A stretch of 64,000 nucleotides of DNA from Actinokineospora globicatena (GTDB taxonomy: Bacteria > Actinomycetota > Actinomycetes > Mycobacteriales > Pseudonocardiaceae), in the NCBI RefSeq assembly GCF_024171945.1, contig NZ_JAMTCR010000002.1, forward strand, positions 2,976,001 to 3,040,000, written 5' to 3'. The stretch's first letter is position 1, and each line of letters starts with the position of its first letter. Below the pieces are notes generated by a model, which saw only the letters and a list, made by a program, of their open reading frames with translations, did not search any database and had not been told where the DNA came from. This document shows positions 7,385 to 16,150 of the stretch, piece after piece. A program made the translations under genes and the position numbers.

Positions 7385-10300
7385 ATGGCGCGGCCGTGGT
7401 TGCCTGGGGCGGGTGAGTCCCGTGTGGTGTTGCTGGGGGCCAGTGACTACGCGTCACCGGAGTTGGGGGACATCGCGGCGGTCAGGGGGAACCTGGCGTC
7501 GTTGCGGGACAGGCTGACGGCGCCCGGGACAGGGTTGCTCGATCCTCGGCACTGCCTGGTCGAAGGCCTGGACCGGCCCACCACCCTCGCCGGGGTCGGC
7601 ACCGTGCTCGGTCGGGCCGCCGCCGAGGCCACCGATGTGCTGGTCGTCTACTACGCCGGTCACGGCCTGCTCGACGACGACGGCACGCTGCACCTCGCGT
7701 TATCCGACACCGACCAGGCCAACCTCCCCTACACCGGCATCCCCGTGTCGCGGATCAAGCAGGACCTCGGCCAAGCCCGCGCCAGGGTGCGGGTGCTGAT
7801 CCTGGACTGCTGCTTCTCCGGTCGCGCCATCGCCGCCATGGCCACCCCCGCCGCGCTGGTCGCGGGGCAGCTCGACCTCACCGGCACCTACACGCTCACC
7901 TCCAGCTCCGCGACCTCCCCGTCGCACGCCCCGCCCGGGGCCAGGCACACCGCCTTCACCGACGCGCTGCTCAGCGCCCTAGCCGAACCCGAGCCACTGA
8001 CGCTCGACGGCATCTACGAGCACGTCCGCGACCGGCTCGACGGACTCGGCCTCCCCGCCCCGCAGCGCCGCGCCACCAACACCGCGGGCAACGTCGTCCT
8101 CGTCCGCGGGTCCGCACCCGGCACGTTCACCAGCGAGGCGCCGCCGGAGCAGCCACCCAGCCCTGACAGCCTGCTGGCCCAGGTCCTCGCCGCAGCGAAC
8201 GCCAGGAGCGCGCCCACCCCGGCGCACGAGTCCCGCCCCGCCCGTATCCGCACCACCGAGCGAGGTGGACCGGACGAGGAGCGCGCGCGGGTCATCGACT
8301 TCTGGAACACGGTGGAGTTGTTCAGCCCCAACAAAGTCGCCAAGGTCGACGACAACGAGGTGTTCGCCGTCGTCCCCGGTCAGCCGCTGCCGTGGGAACC
8401 CGGGCACTGGCTGGCGAGGCGCACGCTCGCGGCCAACAAGACCTGGCGCCACCAGGTGTACCTGGGGGTGCACGACCTCGACCCGGTGCTCGACGTCCTC
8501 CAATCGGTCTTCCCCACCGCCGCCGAAGACCTCGGTGAGCGCCCACGGGGGACCAGCGCGCTCGCCTCGTTCATCGTCACCGGTCAAGGGCGCCCTCTCC
8601 TCGACTCGCCGGTGCTCTCCGGCTGCGCGTGGGCCACCGGCCGACTCCTGCGCCCCGGCCCGGACACCCCCGGCTGGCTGCACGGCTTGGGCAAGACCAC
8701 CGACGAGTTCACCGCGCTGTTCGAGAAGTTGGTGCTGCGCCCGCCGAACGAGGTGCGCGCCGCGGTGGACGCCGGGCGCCCGTTCGAGGTGACCCAGGTG
8801 ATGGGCGAGGACCTGCTGGCGCGCAGCCTGCGGATCGTCGAGGACCTCGTGCACCTCGACGACAAGGTCCCGCACGGCGCGATCAGCGTGCGCAGCCACG
8901 TCGTGTCGGAACGGGACGCGCACGACACCGAAGGCACCGACTTCCTCAACAGCCTCATCGCCGAGGACCTGAGCCGGGTCGCCAAAGCCGCCAAGAAGGG
9001 CGAGGTGGGCGCCGCGCTGAGGGCCTACCTGCGGCCGGACGAGGACATCGACCGGGCACGACGGGTCGACATCCGCGAGCGTGTGGATGTGCTGTTCGAC
9101 CGGTCCGCCCCCGCGCACGTCCCCCTCGGTAGGTGGCCGGAGGAGCAGAGCCGGTCGCTCGCGCTCGGGCAACAACTCGCCGTCGCCGCCGCCGTGGGTA
9201 CGGACGACCCGGTTCTTGCCGTCAACGGCCCGCCTGGCACCGGCAAGACGACGATGCTGCGCGACCTGACCGCCGCTCTGCTGGTCGAGCGCGCGAAGGT
9301 GCTGGCCGGGTTGGCCGATCCCCGTGCGGCGTTCACCGGGGAGTCGCACCGGTGGGTCGTCGACGAGTACACCCGGCGGGTGCACGTCCTGCGCCCGGAG
9401 CTCACCGGGTTCGAGATGGTGGTCGCCTCCTCGAACAACACCGCCGTCGAGAACGTCACCGACGAGATGCCCGGCCGCGACGCCATCGACGACCAGTGGC
9501 GGGACGCGGCCGCCGACCTGGACTACTTCGCTGGCACGGCATCGGCGTTGCTCGCGCAGGAATCCACCACGCAGGACGTCACCGCGGCGTGGGCGTTGCT
9601 GTCGGCGAGGCTGGGCAACAAGAAGAACCGGCAGCGGTTCGTGCGGACGTTCTGGTTCCGCACGCCCCCGCCGCAGCCGCGCGACACCCCGGACGACGTC
9701 CGGTGGCGGCACGCCCGGTCCGGTCTCAAGGTCATCCTCCACGAGTACGAGCGGACCACACCGCCGCGCTGGGCGGACGCCGTCGCCGAGTTCCAGCGGG
9801 TGCTCGGGCGCGCGCAAACCCTTGCGGCTGAACGGGAGCAGGTCTTCCAGGCGATCCGGTCCAAGCCGGGTCTGGAAGACGCGGTCCGGGGAGCACGGGA
9901 GACGGTCGTCGCTGCCGAGGGGTATCACCAGGGGCTGGGCGAGCAGTTGGCGCGCGTCCAGAGTTCCTTCCAGCAGTGGAACGACGAGCGCGCACGCCTG
10001 GTGACCTCGCGCGCGGAGCACCGCCAGTTCCGGCCAGGGTTCCTGGAATGGCTGGTGACCTGGGGCCGCTCCTTGCGGGAGTGGCGGGAGAAGGACGAAC
10101 TCCTCGCCGAGCAGATCGCGGCGGCGGAACTCGCCTGGAGCGAAGCCCGTGACGAGGCGGTGCGGCTGAGCGGTGCCGCTGACGTCGCCCGTGCCGCCGT
10201 CGGTACCGCCCAAGACGCTGTGCGCGCACGAGAAGCTGACCTGGCCGAGGTGGTGCACGAACTCGCCGAAAGCCAGACCGCGCTGGGCGAGCACTTCCCC

Positions 10301-11464
10301 GACATCACCTGGTTCACCGACCACCGCCGCCGGGAACTCCTCGCGCCGTGGACCGATCCACAGTGGAACGCCAGCCGGACCGAGGTGTTCCTCGCCGCCC
10401 TCCGCCTGCACAAGGTCTTCCTGTGGCACAACGCGTTCGTCATGCGGCAGAGCCTCAACGGCGCGATGGACGTCCTGCTCGGGAAGGCGCCGCGCGACCT
10501 GCCCGCCGAGGTCGCGCTGACCGCCTGGCAGTCGCTGTTCCTGGTCGTCCCGGTCGTGTCGACCACGTTCTCCTCGTTCGCCAGGATGTTCGCGCACCTG
10601 CGGGCCGAGGCGCTGGGGTGGCTGCTGGTCGACGAGGCCGGGCAGGCGACACCGCAGAGCGCGGTCGGCGCCCTCTGGCGCGCCCGCCGCGCCGTGGTCG
10701 TCGGTGACCCGCTGCAACTGGAACCGGTCGTCGCGACGCCGGTGCGGGTCGAGCAGGCCATCCGCGCCGAGGCCGGGGTCGACGAGCAGTGGCTCACCAC
10801 GCGCAACTCCGTGCAGCGCGTCGCCGACCGGCTCGCGCCGCTGGGCACGTCGCTGCCCGGCGAGGACGGGCTCACCTGGGTCGGCACCCCGCTGACCGTG
10901 CACCGCCGCTGCGACGACCCGATGTTCGGCATCGCCAACGACATCGCCTACGCCGGGTTCATGATCCACGCCACCGGCCGGGCCCAGTCCGCCGCCTTCG
11001 CCGCCCGGTTCCCGAACCTGCCCGAGTCCAAGTGGATCGACGTCGACGCCACCACCTCCGACGGGCACTGGGTCCCGCGGGAGGGCGAGAACCTGGACCG
11101 GGTCCTCGCCGCGCTCCAGCAGATGGGCGTCGACATGGGCCAGGTCCTGCTGGTCAGCCCGTTCCGGGCGGTCGCCAACCGGTTGCAGGAGCGCCAAGCC
11201 CGCTACCGGGGTCTGGTGGCGGGCACGATCCACGTCGCCCAGGGCAAGCAGGCCGACATCGTCATCCTGGTGCTCGGCGGCAAGCCCACCAACGCCGCCG
11301 CCCGCCGTTGGGCCGCCGCCAAGCCCAACCTGCTCAACGTGGCCGCCAGTCGCGCCAAGCGCCGCCTCTACGTCATCGGCAACCACCGCCTCTGGTCCGG
11401 CGAACGGCACTTCGACGTCTTGGCCCGGTCACTTCCCCTTAGCCAGGCGGCGATCCGGGGTTAG
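7385..11464 (+). CDS. Caspase-like (C14) protease fused to UPF1/DNA2-type SF1 helicase
   Basis: A 1359-residue cytoplasmic protein in two parts. Residues ~12-245 form a caspase/metacaspase domain: catalytic His93 in VVYYAGHGLLDD and Cys143 in VLILDCCFSGRA, followed by TYTLTSSSATSPSH and a C-terminal helix pair. After a Pro-rich linker and a region of unknown fold (~300-590) comes a superfamily 1 helicase: Walker A GPPGTGKTT (~615), motif Ia VVASSNNTAVENV, a long coiled-coil insertion (~800-990), motif II LLVDEAGQATPQ (Asp1083), motif III VVVGDPLQLEPV, IV LVSPFRAVANRL, V HVAQGKQADIVIL and VI LNVAASRAKRRLYVIG. All catalytic residues look intact. It is monocistronic. Caspase-NTPase fusions are typical of bacterial conflict systems, so a nucleic-acid-sensing suicide or antiphage role is inferred. 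Confidence 0.9.
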   Translation: MARPWLPGAGESRVVLLGASDYASPELGDIAAVRGNLASLRDRLTAPGTGLLDPRHCLVEGLDRPTTLAGVGTVLGRAAAEATDVLVVYYAGHGLLDDDGTLHLALSDTDQANLPYTGIPVSRIKQDLGQARARVRVLILDCCFSGRAIAAMATPAALVAGQLDLTGTYTLTSSSATSPSHAPPGARHTAFTDALLSALAEPEPLTLDGIYEHVRDRLDGLGLPAPQRRATNTAGNVVLVRGSAPGTFTSEAPPEQPPSPDSLLAQVLAAANARSAPTPAHESRPARIRTTERGGPDEERARVIDFWNTVELFSPNKVAKVDDNEVFAVVPGQPLPWEPGHWLARRTLAANKTWRHQVYLGVHDLDPVLDVLQSVFPTAAEDLGERPRGTSALASFIVTGQGRPLLDSPVLSGCAWATGRLLRPGPDTPGWLHGLGKTTDEFTALFEKLVLRPPNEVRAAVDAGRPFEVTQVMGEDLLARSLRIVEDLVHLDDKVPHGAISVRSHVVSERDAHDTEGTDFLNSLIAEDLSRVAKAAKKGEVGAALRAYLRPDEDIDRARRVDIRERVDVLFDRSAPAHVPLGRWPEEQSRSLALGQQLAVAAAVGTDDPVLAVNGPPGTGKTTMLRDLTAALLVERAKVLAGLADPRAAFTGESHRWVVDEYTRRVHVLRPELTGFEMVVASSNNTAVENVTDEMPGRDAIDDQWRDAAADLDYFAGTASALLAQESTTQDVTAAWALLSARLGNKKNRQRFVRTFWFRTPPPQPRDTPDDVRWRHARSGLKVILHEYERTTPPRWADAVAEFQRVLGRAQTLAAEREQVFQAIRSKPGLEDAVRGARETVVAAEGYHQGLGEQLARVQSSFQQWNDERARLVTSRAEHRQFRPGFLEWLVTWGRSLREWREKDELLAEQIAAAELAWSEARDEAVRLSGAADVARAAVGTAQDAVRAREADLAEVVHELAESQTALGEHFPDITWFTDHRRRELLAPWTDPQWNASRTEVFLAALRLHKVFLWHNAFVMRQSLNGAMDVLLGKAPRDLPAEVALTAWQSLFLVVPVVSTTFSSFARMFAHLRAEALGWLLVDEAGQATPQSAVGALWRARRAVVVGDPLQLEPVVATPVRVEQAIRAEAGVDEQWLTTRNSVQRVADRLAPLGTSLPGEDGLTWVGTPLTVHRRCDDPMFGIANDIAYAGFMIHATGRAQSAAFAARFPNLPESKWIDVDATTSDGHWVPREGENLDRVLAALQQMGVDMGQVLLVSPFRAVANRLQERQARYRGLVAGTIHVAQGKQADIVILVLGGKPTNAAARRWAAAKPNLLNVAASRAKRRLYVIGNHRLWSGERHFDVLARSLPLSQAAIRG

Positions 11465-11477
11465 CCGGACGGACAAC

Positions 11478-11507
11478 TGTGGCGTGGCCGGGAAAGGCCA
11501 CGCCACA
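11478..11507. terminator. Bidirectional terminator between caspase-helicase and secreted protein genes
   Basis: A perfect 12-bp stem, TGTGGCGTGGCC (11478-11489) with 11496-11507, loop GGGAAA, lying in the 64 bp between two convergent genes. Confidence 0.85.
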
Positions 11508-11528
11508 CTCGTCACCGCTGGGTGTTCG

Positions 11529-12257
11529 TCACGGGGTGCCGCAGCTGCGGACCCACTTCGACGAGGCGACCTCGTCGTTGGTGGAGTAGGTGTAGCCGTC
11601 GCGGCCCGCGCCCCAGCTGAAGTAGTTCCAGCGCATGTCGCGCCACACGCTGGCCGGGCCGAGACAGGCCCACGCCCCGGTGTGGTCGGTGTGGTAGTAC
11701 AGGTTGACCGAGTTGTTGTAGGTGACGCTGCCGTTGTTCTGCACGGCGCTGGCGCGGTTGCGGAAGTTGCCGCAGTTGTCGCCCCAGTTGTAGTCGTCCT
11801 CCGGCCAGCTGCAGCTCAGGCCGCCGGTGTTCTCGTCGTTCCAGATGTTCTCCCAGGCGTACACCCGGCCGTCGCGGCACTTGAGCTCCAGCACCCGGAC
11901 GTAGGCGCCGGAGGAGAAGCGGTCCCAGCCCATCGGGAAGTACCGCTCGTTGCCGCCGACGCTGACCCGCGCCACGCACCCCGCCGGGATCTCGACCTGG
12001 TCGATGTCGAGGCACCCCGACAGCGAGCACCCGCCCAGCTTCTGGCCGGGGTTGAGCTGGCGCACCTGCCACGGTCCGGTGTCGCTGTCCTTGTACCGCG
12101 CGTAGAGGACGCGGCCGGTCTCGTTCTTGACCTCGCCGCAGATCACGCCGAGCCTGCAGGCGTCGGCCTGGGCCGCGGTCGGGGTCACCGCGAAGGTCAG
12201 TCCGGTCAACATCAGGGCGGCTGACAGGTAGGTGAGCAGTCTCGATCTGACGCGCAC
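11529..12257 (-). CDS. Secreted Cys-rich protein with I36-inhibitor-like C-terminal part
   Basis: A 242-residue exported protein. From the GTG at 12257 there is a signal peptide (basic MRVRSR, hydrophobic YLSAALMLTGLTFAV, cleavage near AQADA), then a Cys/Trp/Asn-rich mature region with at least ten cysteines (LGVICGEV, GGCSLSGCLDID, LSCSWPEDD, GDNCGNFRN). The stretch NCGNFRNRASAVQNNGS resembles the core of actinobacterial I36-type peptidase inhibitors, where an NF-xxx-RASSV segment is usual. The match is partial, so this is a family hint, not a functional assignment. Disulfide-rich composition fits an extracellular location. Confidence 0.75.
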   Translation of the reverse strand: MRVRSRLLTYLSAALMLTGLTFAVTPTAAQADACRLGVICGEVKNETGRVLYARYKDSDTGPWQVRQLNPGQKLGGCSLSGCLDIDQVEIPAGCVARVSVGGNERYFPMGWDRFSSGAYVRVLELKCRDGRVYAWENIWNDENTGGLSCSWPEDDYNWGDNCGNFRNRASAVQNNGSVTYNNSVNLYYHTDHTGAWACLGPASVWRDMRWNYFSWGAGRDGYTYSTNDEVASSKWVRSCGTP

Positions 12258-12399
12258 GGGGCGTCCCTTCCTTGAACTGCCTGTGGTGGGCAGACTCTAG
12301 GAGCGAGCGGGCACCCGGGTGTGCGGTGTGGACCAAGTCGGGACGGTGGGACGCCGTCCGGGCCGTGACCTGCGGGGACGTCGGCGCGCAGGACGCCGG

Positions 12400-14223
12400 T
12401 CAGCCGCGTTCGACCAGCACGGGCTCCTCCGTGACGGTCAGCGGGGCACCGGGGTGCAGCACATCGGTGGTGCCGTCGAGGTGTCTGATGGCGCGGCTGC
12501 CCGGGGGAGCGGTCGTCGTCGCGGTTCCCTTGTGGGACCACAGGATGCTGGCCGGGTACGCCCGCTCACCTTCGGTGATCAGGAAGTCGCACTGCCACAC
12601 CGCGTCGGGCAGTCCGCTCCCGCGTCCCCGCCCGCACCCCTGCACGCGCGCGTCGGCCAGCCACACCTGCAGCTGCTCCACCGCCAGGGCCGCAGCGGTC
12701 GGCGTACCACCAACGGCCTGCAGCACCAGGGGGATGCGGGTGCCGCCCCAGTTGTAGAAGTACATGCGCTCGACGTTGGTGTCGTAGGCGTAGAGGCCGA
12801 CGAGGAAGAACCGGACCGCGTAGTTCCGGCTCATCGTCTCGTCGAGCTTGCTCTCCAACGGGATGGTGTACGTGGTCCCGGTGTTCCAGATCGGCGGGTG
12901 CAGGCCGACCGCGTGCAGCTCGCGGTCGATGTTGCTGGTCAGCTCCAGCATCGACTCCGGCGGGTCGGAAGCGCGGCGCTGGAACAGTTTGACGCTCGCG
13001 ACATCGCAGTGGCCGTACCCGCCGAGTTCGGCGAACCGACGCAGCACGGCCATGCCCTCGTCGGTCCACAGTTGCCCCATGCCCGGGCAGACGAGGGTCG
13101 CGGCTGGGTCGGTGGCCCGCAGAATTGCCGCCGCCCGCCGGGTCATCTCCACCAGGGTCTCGACGCTGCCGGTGTAGAACCTCTTGTCGTTGCCCAGGAC
13201 CCACAACTCGTACGACTCGATCCGGCCCCGGTACCGCTCGACGACCGAGGTGACGAAGGCGTCCCACTCGGCGAGGTCGTCAGGCGGGGCGGAGGACGAC
13301 TTGTCGCTGTAGGGCGTCGGTGGGCCGTTCGGCGCGGCCCAGTGCGGTGTACCGCCGAAGACGAACAACGCGGGCAGCCCGGCGCGGTTCGCCCCGTCGA
13401 CGAGCCGGTCGAGCGTCGCCCAGTCGTAGCGGTCGCGCTGCCGCTCGACCTCCGACCACCGCGTTCCGCTGTCCCACAACCGCACCGCGCCCACCCGGAA
13501 CGACGGCATCGCGCCGACCGCGCTGTTGATGGTGACCCCGAACAGCTCCCTGGGCACCGGCGTCGGCGGTCGCATCCACACCGGACCGGACACCCACTGC
13601 GGGACTGGCGCGGGCGGCACCGGGGTGGAACCGCCGATCAGCACCAGGACCGCGGCGGCGACGAGCACGGCGGGCCACCACCGGCGGCGGAGGACGGGTG
13701 CTCTGGTGGGCTCGGTCCGGTCAGCGGGTGACTCTGGTTCGGGTGCTTCGACGGGCTTGGGCGGTTCGGCTGGCTTGACTGGTTCTGCAGGCCCGAGTTG
13801 TTGTTCTGTGGGCTCCAGTGGGTCGGCTGGTTCTGGTGGTTCGGCTGGCTGGATCGGCTCGGCTGGCCTGGGTCGTTCGGTGGACCTAGGTGGTTCGGTG
13901 GGCTCGGGTGATTCGGCAGGCTTGGGCGGTTCGGTGGACTCGGGTGGTTCGGCGGGTGCCTGGGGGAGTGGGGGGCCGGGGGTGACGGCGCGGGCCCAGA
14001 GCCGGTGCAGCTCAAGCAGTTCGGCCGGGGTGGCACCGCACGCGAGCCCGATCTGCTCGACGACGCCGAACTTCTCCGGGACCGCCGCCCCGGTGCAGTA
14101 CCGGTGGACCGTGGACTTGCCCAGGTTGACCCGGCGCCCGATGCTGTCGTAGCTGCGCCCGCTGCGGACCTTCAACCCGGCGAGCCGCTCCCCCAACTCC
14201 CGCGCCCCGGCAGACGTCGCCAC
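12400..14223 (-). CDS. Membrane protein: cytoplasmic HTH, Pro/Glu linker, TM, extracellular glycosidase-like domain lacking catalytic acids
   Basis: A 607-residue single-pass protein. Residues 1-80 are an XRE-like helix-turn-helix (YDSIGRRVNLGKSTVHRYCTG); 85-180 a low-complexity Pro/Glu linker built on PxEPPxP units; ~184-200 a TM helix (PAVLVAAAVLVLIGG); 215-600 a TIM-barrel glycoside hydrolase fold related to clan A/GH39 proteins (FGVTINSAVG, YDWATLDRLVDGANRAGLP, FVFGGTPHWA). In active relatives the acid/base lies in a W-NEP motif; here the equivalent reads YELWVLGNDKRF. The usual nucleophile segment WNTE reads PIWNTGTTY. Both catalytic glutamates appear lost, so a carbohydrate-sensing transmembrane regulator is a better guess than an enzyme. 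Confidence 0.82.
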   Translation of the reverse strand: MATSAGARELGERLAGLKVRSGRSYDSIGRRVNLGKSTVHRYCTGAAVPEKFGVVEQIGLACGATPAELLELHRLWARAVTPGPPLPQAPAEPPESTEPPKPAESPEPTEPPRSTERPRPAEPIQPAEPPEPADPLEPTEQQLGPAEPVKPAEPPKPVEAPEPESPADRTEPTRAPVLRRRWWPAVLVAAAVLVLIGGSTPVPPAPVPQWVSGPVWMRPPTPVPRELFGVTINSAVGAMPSFRVGAVRLWDSGTRWSEVERQRDRYDWATLDRLVDGANRAGLPALFVFGGTPHWAAPNGPPTPYSDKSSSAPPDDLAEWDAFVTSVVERYRGRIESYELWVLGNDKRFYTGSVETLVEMTRRAAAILRATDPAATLVCPGMGQLWTDEGMAVLRRFAELGGYGHCDVASVKLFQRRASDPPESMLELTSNIDRELHAVGLHPPIWNTGTTYTIPLESKLDETMSRNYAVRFFLVGLYAYDTNVERMYFYNWGGTRIPLVLQAVGGTPTAAALAVEQLQVWLADARVQGCGRGRGSGLPDAVWQCDFLITEGERAYPASILWSHKGTATTTAPPGSRAIRHLDGTTDVLHPGAPLTVTEEPVLVERG

Positions 14224-14301
14224 CGTGTCCCCTGCCCCGCCTCAGCCACCACCACGACCGTCGTGGCACGTCGGTGACACGGTACCGACCGCCGCGCTGG
14301 T

Positions 14302-15255
14302 TCAGACCACGTTCTCTTCCCACCACGCGAGGACCCGCGCTCCGTACAGGGTCAGCCACTTCGACGGTCGGCCCGCCGGGACGTCGACGTCGAACCACAC
14401 CTGCCCGGCGTGCGGGCTGCCTTGGAGCCAGGTGCCGTCCGGTTGCCGCGCGTCCCGGATGCGGTCGATCGCGTCGGCCATGCGCCGGTCTGGCGGGGTG
14501 TCGTCGTGCAGGGACGCCTGGCGGAAGTAGTCGGCGGCGTTGAGGACGTTGTAGTACCAGCGGAACGGGTAGGTGAGGTGGGTCGCCCAGGGCGCCACTG
14601 GTTCGCCGGTGGAGAGGCGACGGTAGAGGCCGCGCCGCAGGAGGTATTCCTGGCCTTGCTGCCGGGCGGCTCGGGTGTCGTCGGTGCCGCCGGTCGCGAT
14701 GTCGTGGACGAGCAGCCCCTTGAGCGCGTTGAGCGTCGAGTGGAACGACGACCGCCGCGAACCCTCCACCCACGCGCAGTTCCACCCGCCGTCCGGCAGC
14801 CGGTGTTCCAGGAACCACGCGGCGAGCCCGGAAACATCAGCGCCAAGCCACGCACCATTCGCGACCGTCACACCGTTGGCGCAGCAGTCGACCTCGCCAC
14901 CCCAATACGGTAGATCGTCGTACTCCCAACGACAATTCCCCGCCAAGAGCCCCACCGTGCCGCGCTCCCGCAGAACAGCGGCATCAAGCCCCCACTCCCG
15001 CAACGCCTCCAACGACCACGTCGTCGCGGTCCACGGCTGCCCTTCCACATCCGGCCTGTCCCTGGGGAAGTACGCCCCACCCGCCCACTGCCCATCCACC
15101 CCCTGCGACGCCAGCAGCCGCGCCCCAAACCCCTCAACCCCAACCCGCCCCCGCGTCCCCTCCCACACCCCCGGCGGCTCACCCAGCAGATCCCGCTCAA
15201 CCTGCCACCGCAGCGCCGGATCGGAGTCGAGCAACCACTCATCCCGCACGTTCAC
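14302..15255 (-). CDS. Squalene-cyclase/prenyltransferase-fold protein
   Basis: A 317-residue soluble protein with the alpha/alpha-toroid repeats of the squalene cyclase and prenyltransferase fold: LLASQGVDGQWAGGAYFPRD, LEHRLPDGGWNCAW and RDARQPDGTWLQGSPHAG are QW-like 'DG-W' repeats. It has no signal peptide and no DxDD protonation motif, so it is unlikely to be a genuine squalene-hopene cyclase; many actinobacterial proteins of this size are annotated squalene cyclase only by fold. It carries a CC pair (VDCCANGV) and a well-conserved RSSFHSTLNALKG segment. It runs away from the divergent lipoprotein gene at 15348. Function unknown. Confidence 0.75.
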   Translation of the reverse strand: MNVRDEWLLDSDPALRWQVERDLLGEPPGVWEGTRGRVGVEGFGARLLASQGVDGQWAGGAYFPRDRPDVEGQPWTATTWSLEALREWGLDAAVLRERGTVGLLAGNCRWEYDDLPYWGGEVDCCANGVTVANGAWLGADVSGLAAWFLEHRLPDGGWNCAWVEGSRRSSFHSTLNALKGLLVHDIATGGTDDTRAARQQGQEYLLRRGLYRRLSTGEPVAPWATHLTYPFRWYYNVLNAADYFRQASLHDDTPPDRRMADAIDRIRDARQPDGTWLQGSPHAGQVWFDVDVPAGRPSKWLTLYGARVLAWWEENVV

Positions 15256-15347
15256 GGCCCGACTGTAACCACCGTTTCCCGAGATGGCTGGCCGGCGAAA
15301 CGGGTATCGTTCCGGTTTTCGACCTCATGCTGGCGGGGGTGGTCGTG

Positions 15348-15770
15348 ATGCGGGGATTCGTGCGGGCCGGGATGGGTGCCTTGCTGGTCGCGGTACTCGT
15401 GGGATGTGGTTCGACCGGTGGTGCGGACAGTTCTGAGGCAGCGGTCGACTCCTATATCGCCGCGTTGAACGCTCGGGACGAGGGGGCATTGCGGGCGCTT
15501 GGCGGGAGTGAGGACCCGGAGACGAAGACCGGGATCGCTGAGAGGTTGGCGGAGTTCGGTGGCCGGGATGTTCGGGTCACTTCGCGTGAGCTGAAGGACT
15601 ACGTGCCGGGGAAAGCGGTAGCTCAGGTCAGCGGCACGATGTCCGGTGGTCAGCCGTACCGCGAACGACTGGCCCTCTACAGCCGGGATGACCGGTGGTT
15701 CGTCGACCTGCAGCCCGACAAGGCAGCCACGCCCGGTGGTGCGATCCCGACCCTGGGCGCTCACGGGTAG
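15348..15770 (+). CDS. Small lipoprotein, function unknown
   Basis: A 140-residue exported lipoprotein. ATG at 15348 is chosen because a GGGGGTGG stretch sits five bases upstream and it opens a regular signal peptide ending in the lipobox LVGC (Cys near residue 20). The mature part resembles the SnoaL/NTF2-like fold of small actinobacterial lipoproteins (AVDSYIAALNARDEGALRAL, then YRERLALYSRDDRWFVDLQP), a fold used for binding in many Mce- or Lpp-type lipoproteins. It is monocistronic and divergent from the cyclase-fold gene. Confidence 0.75.
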   Translation: MRGFVRAGMGALLVAVLVGCGSTGGADSSEAAVDSYIAALNARDEGALRALGGSEDPETKTGIAERLAEFGGRDVRVTSRELKDYVPGKAVAQVSGTMSGGQPYRERLALYSRDDRWFVDLQPDKAATPGGAIPTLGAHG

Positions 15771-15820
15771 CTTGCCAATAGGTAGGCCGCCAACGCTCGT
15801 GGTGTGTAGGGTGCTGGACC

Positions 15821-16150
15821 GTGAGACAGGACGCGGTGCGGGGTCACCTGGATGGGCTGCTGCTGGCGGTGCTGGAGCAGGAGCCGCTGCACGGGTACGC
15901 GATCATCACGGCCGTTCAGCAGCGCAGCGGGGGTGCGCTCGAGCTGCGGACGGGCACGATCTACCCCGCGCTCAACCGGCTGGAGCGGGTCGGGTTGCTG
16001 CGCGGCGTCCAGCAGTCCGTGGGGGAGCGGCACCGGCGGTGCTACGAGCTCACCGACGCCGGGCGGAAGGTGCTGGCGCAGGAGCGGACCGCTTGGCAGG
16101 AGTTCACTGCGGCCATCGGGTCGGTCCTGAACCCCGCCCCCGCCACATGA
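15821..16150 (+). CDS. PadR-family transcriptional regulator
   Basis: A 109-residue winged-helix regulator: LLLAVLEQEPLHGYAII, TGTIYPALNRLERVGLL and YELTDAGRKVL are the standard PadR core motifs. The start is GTG at 15821. Its TGA overlaps an ATG (ATGA at 16147) of a gene that would encode the usual PadR partner, a permease-prefix/DUF1700-like membrane protein, but that gene is broken here (see 16147-16640), so the regulator may be orphaned. Confidence 0.9.
   Translation: MRQDAVRGHLDGLLLAVLEQEPLHGYAIITAVQQRSGGALELRTGTIYPALNRLERVGLLRGVQQSVGERHRRCYELTDAGRKVLAQERTAWQEFTAAIGSVLNPAPAT

Noticed and set aside
7979-11410. A 1143-codon open frame antisense to the caspase-helicase gene
   Set aside because: Low-complexity Arg/Gly/Val/Asp-rich translation without motifs; an expected by-product of high-GC codon bias opposite a long real gene.
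14302-15255. True squalene-hopene cyclase
   Set aside because: Half the usual length and without the DxDD protonation motif; only the toroid fold repeats match.
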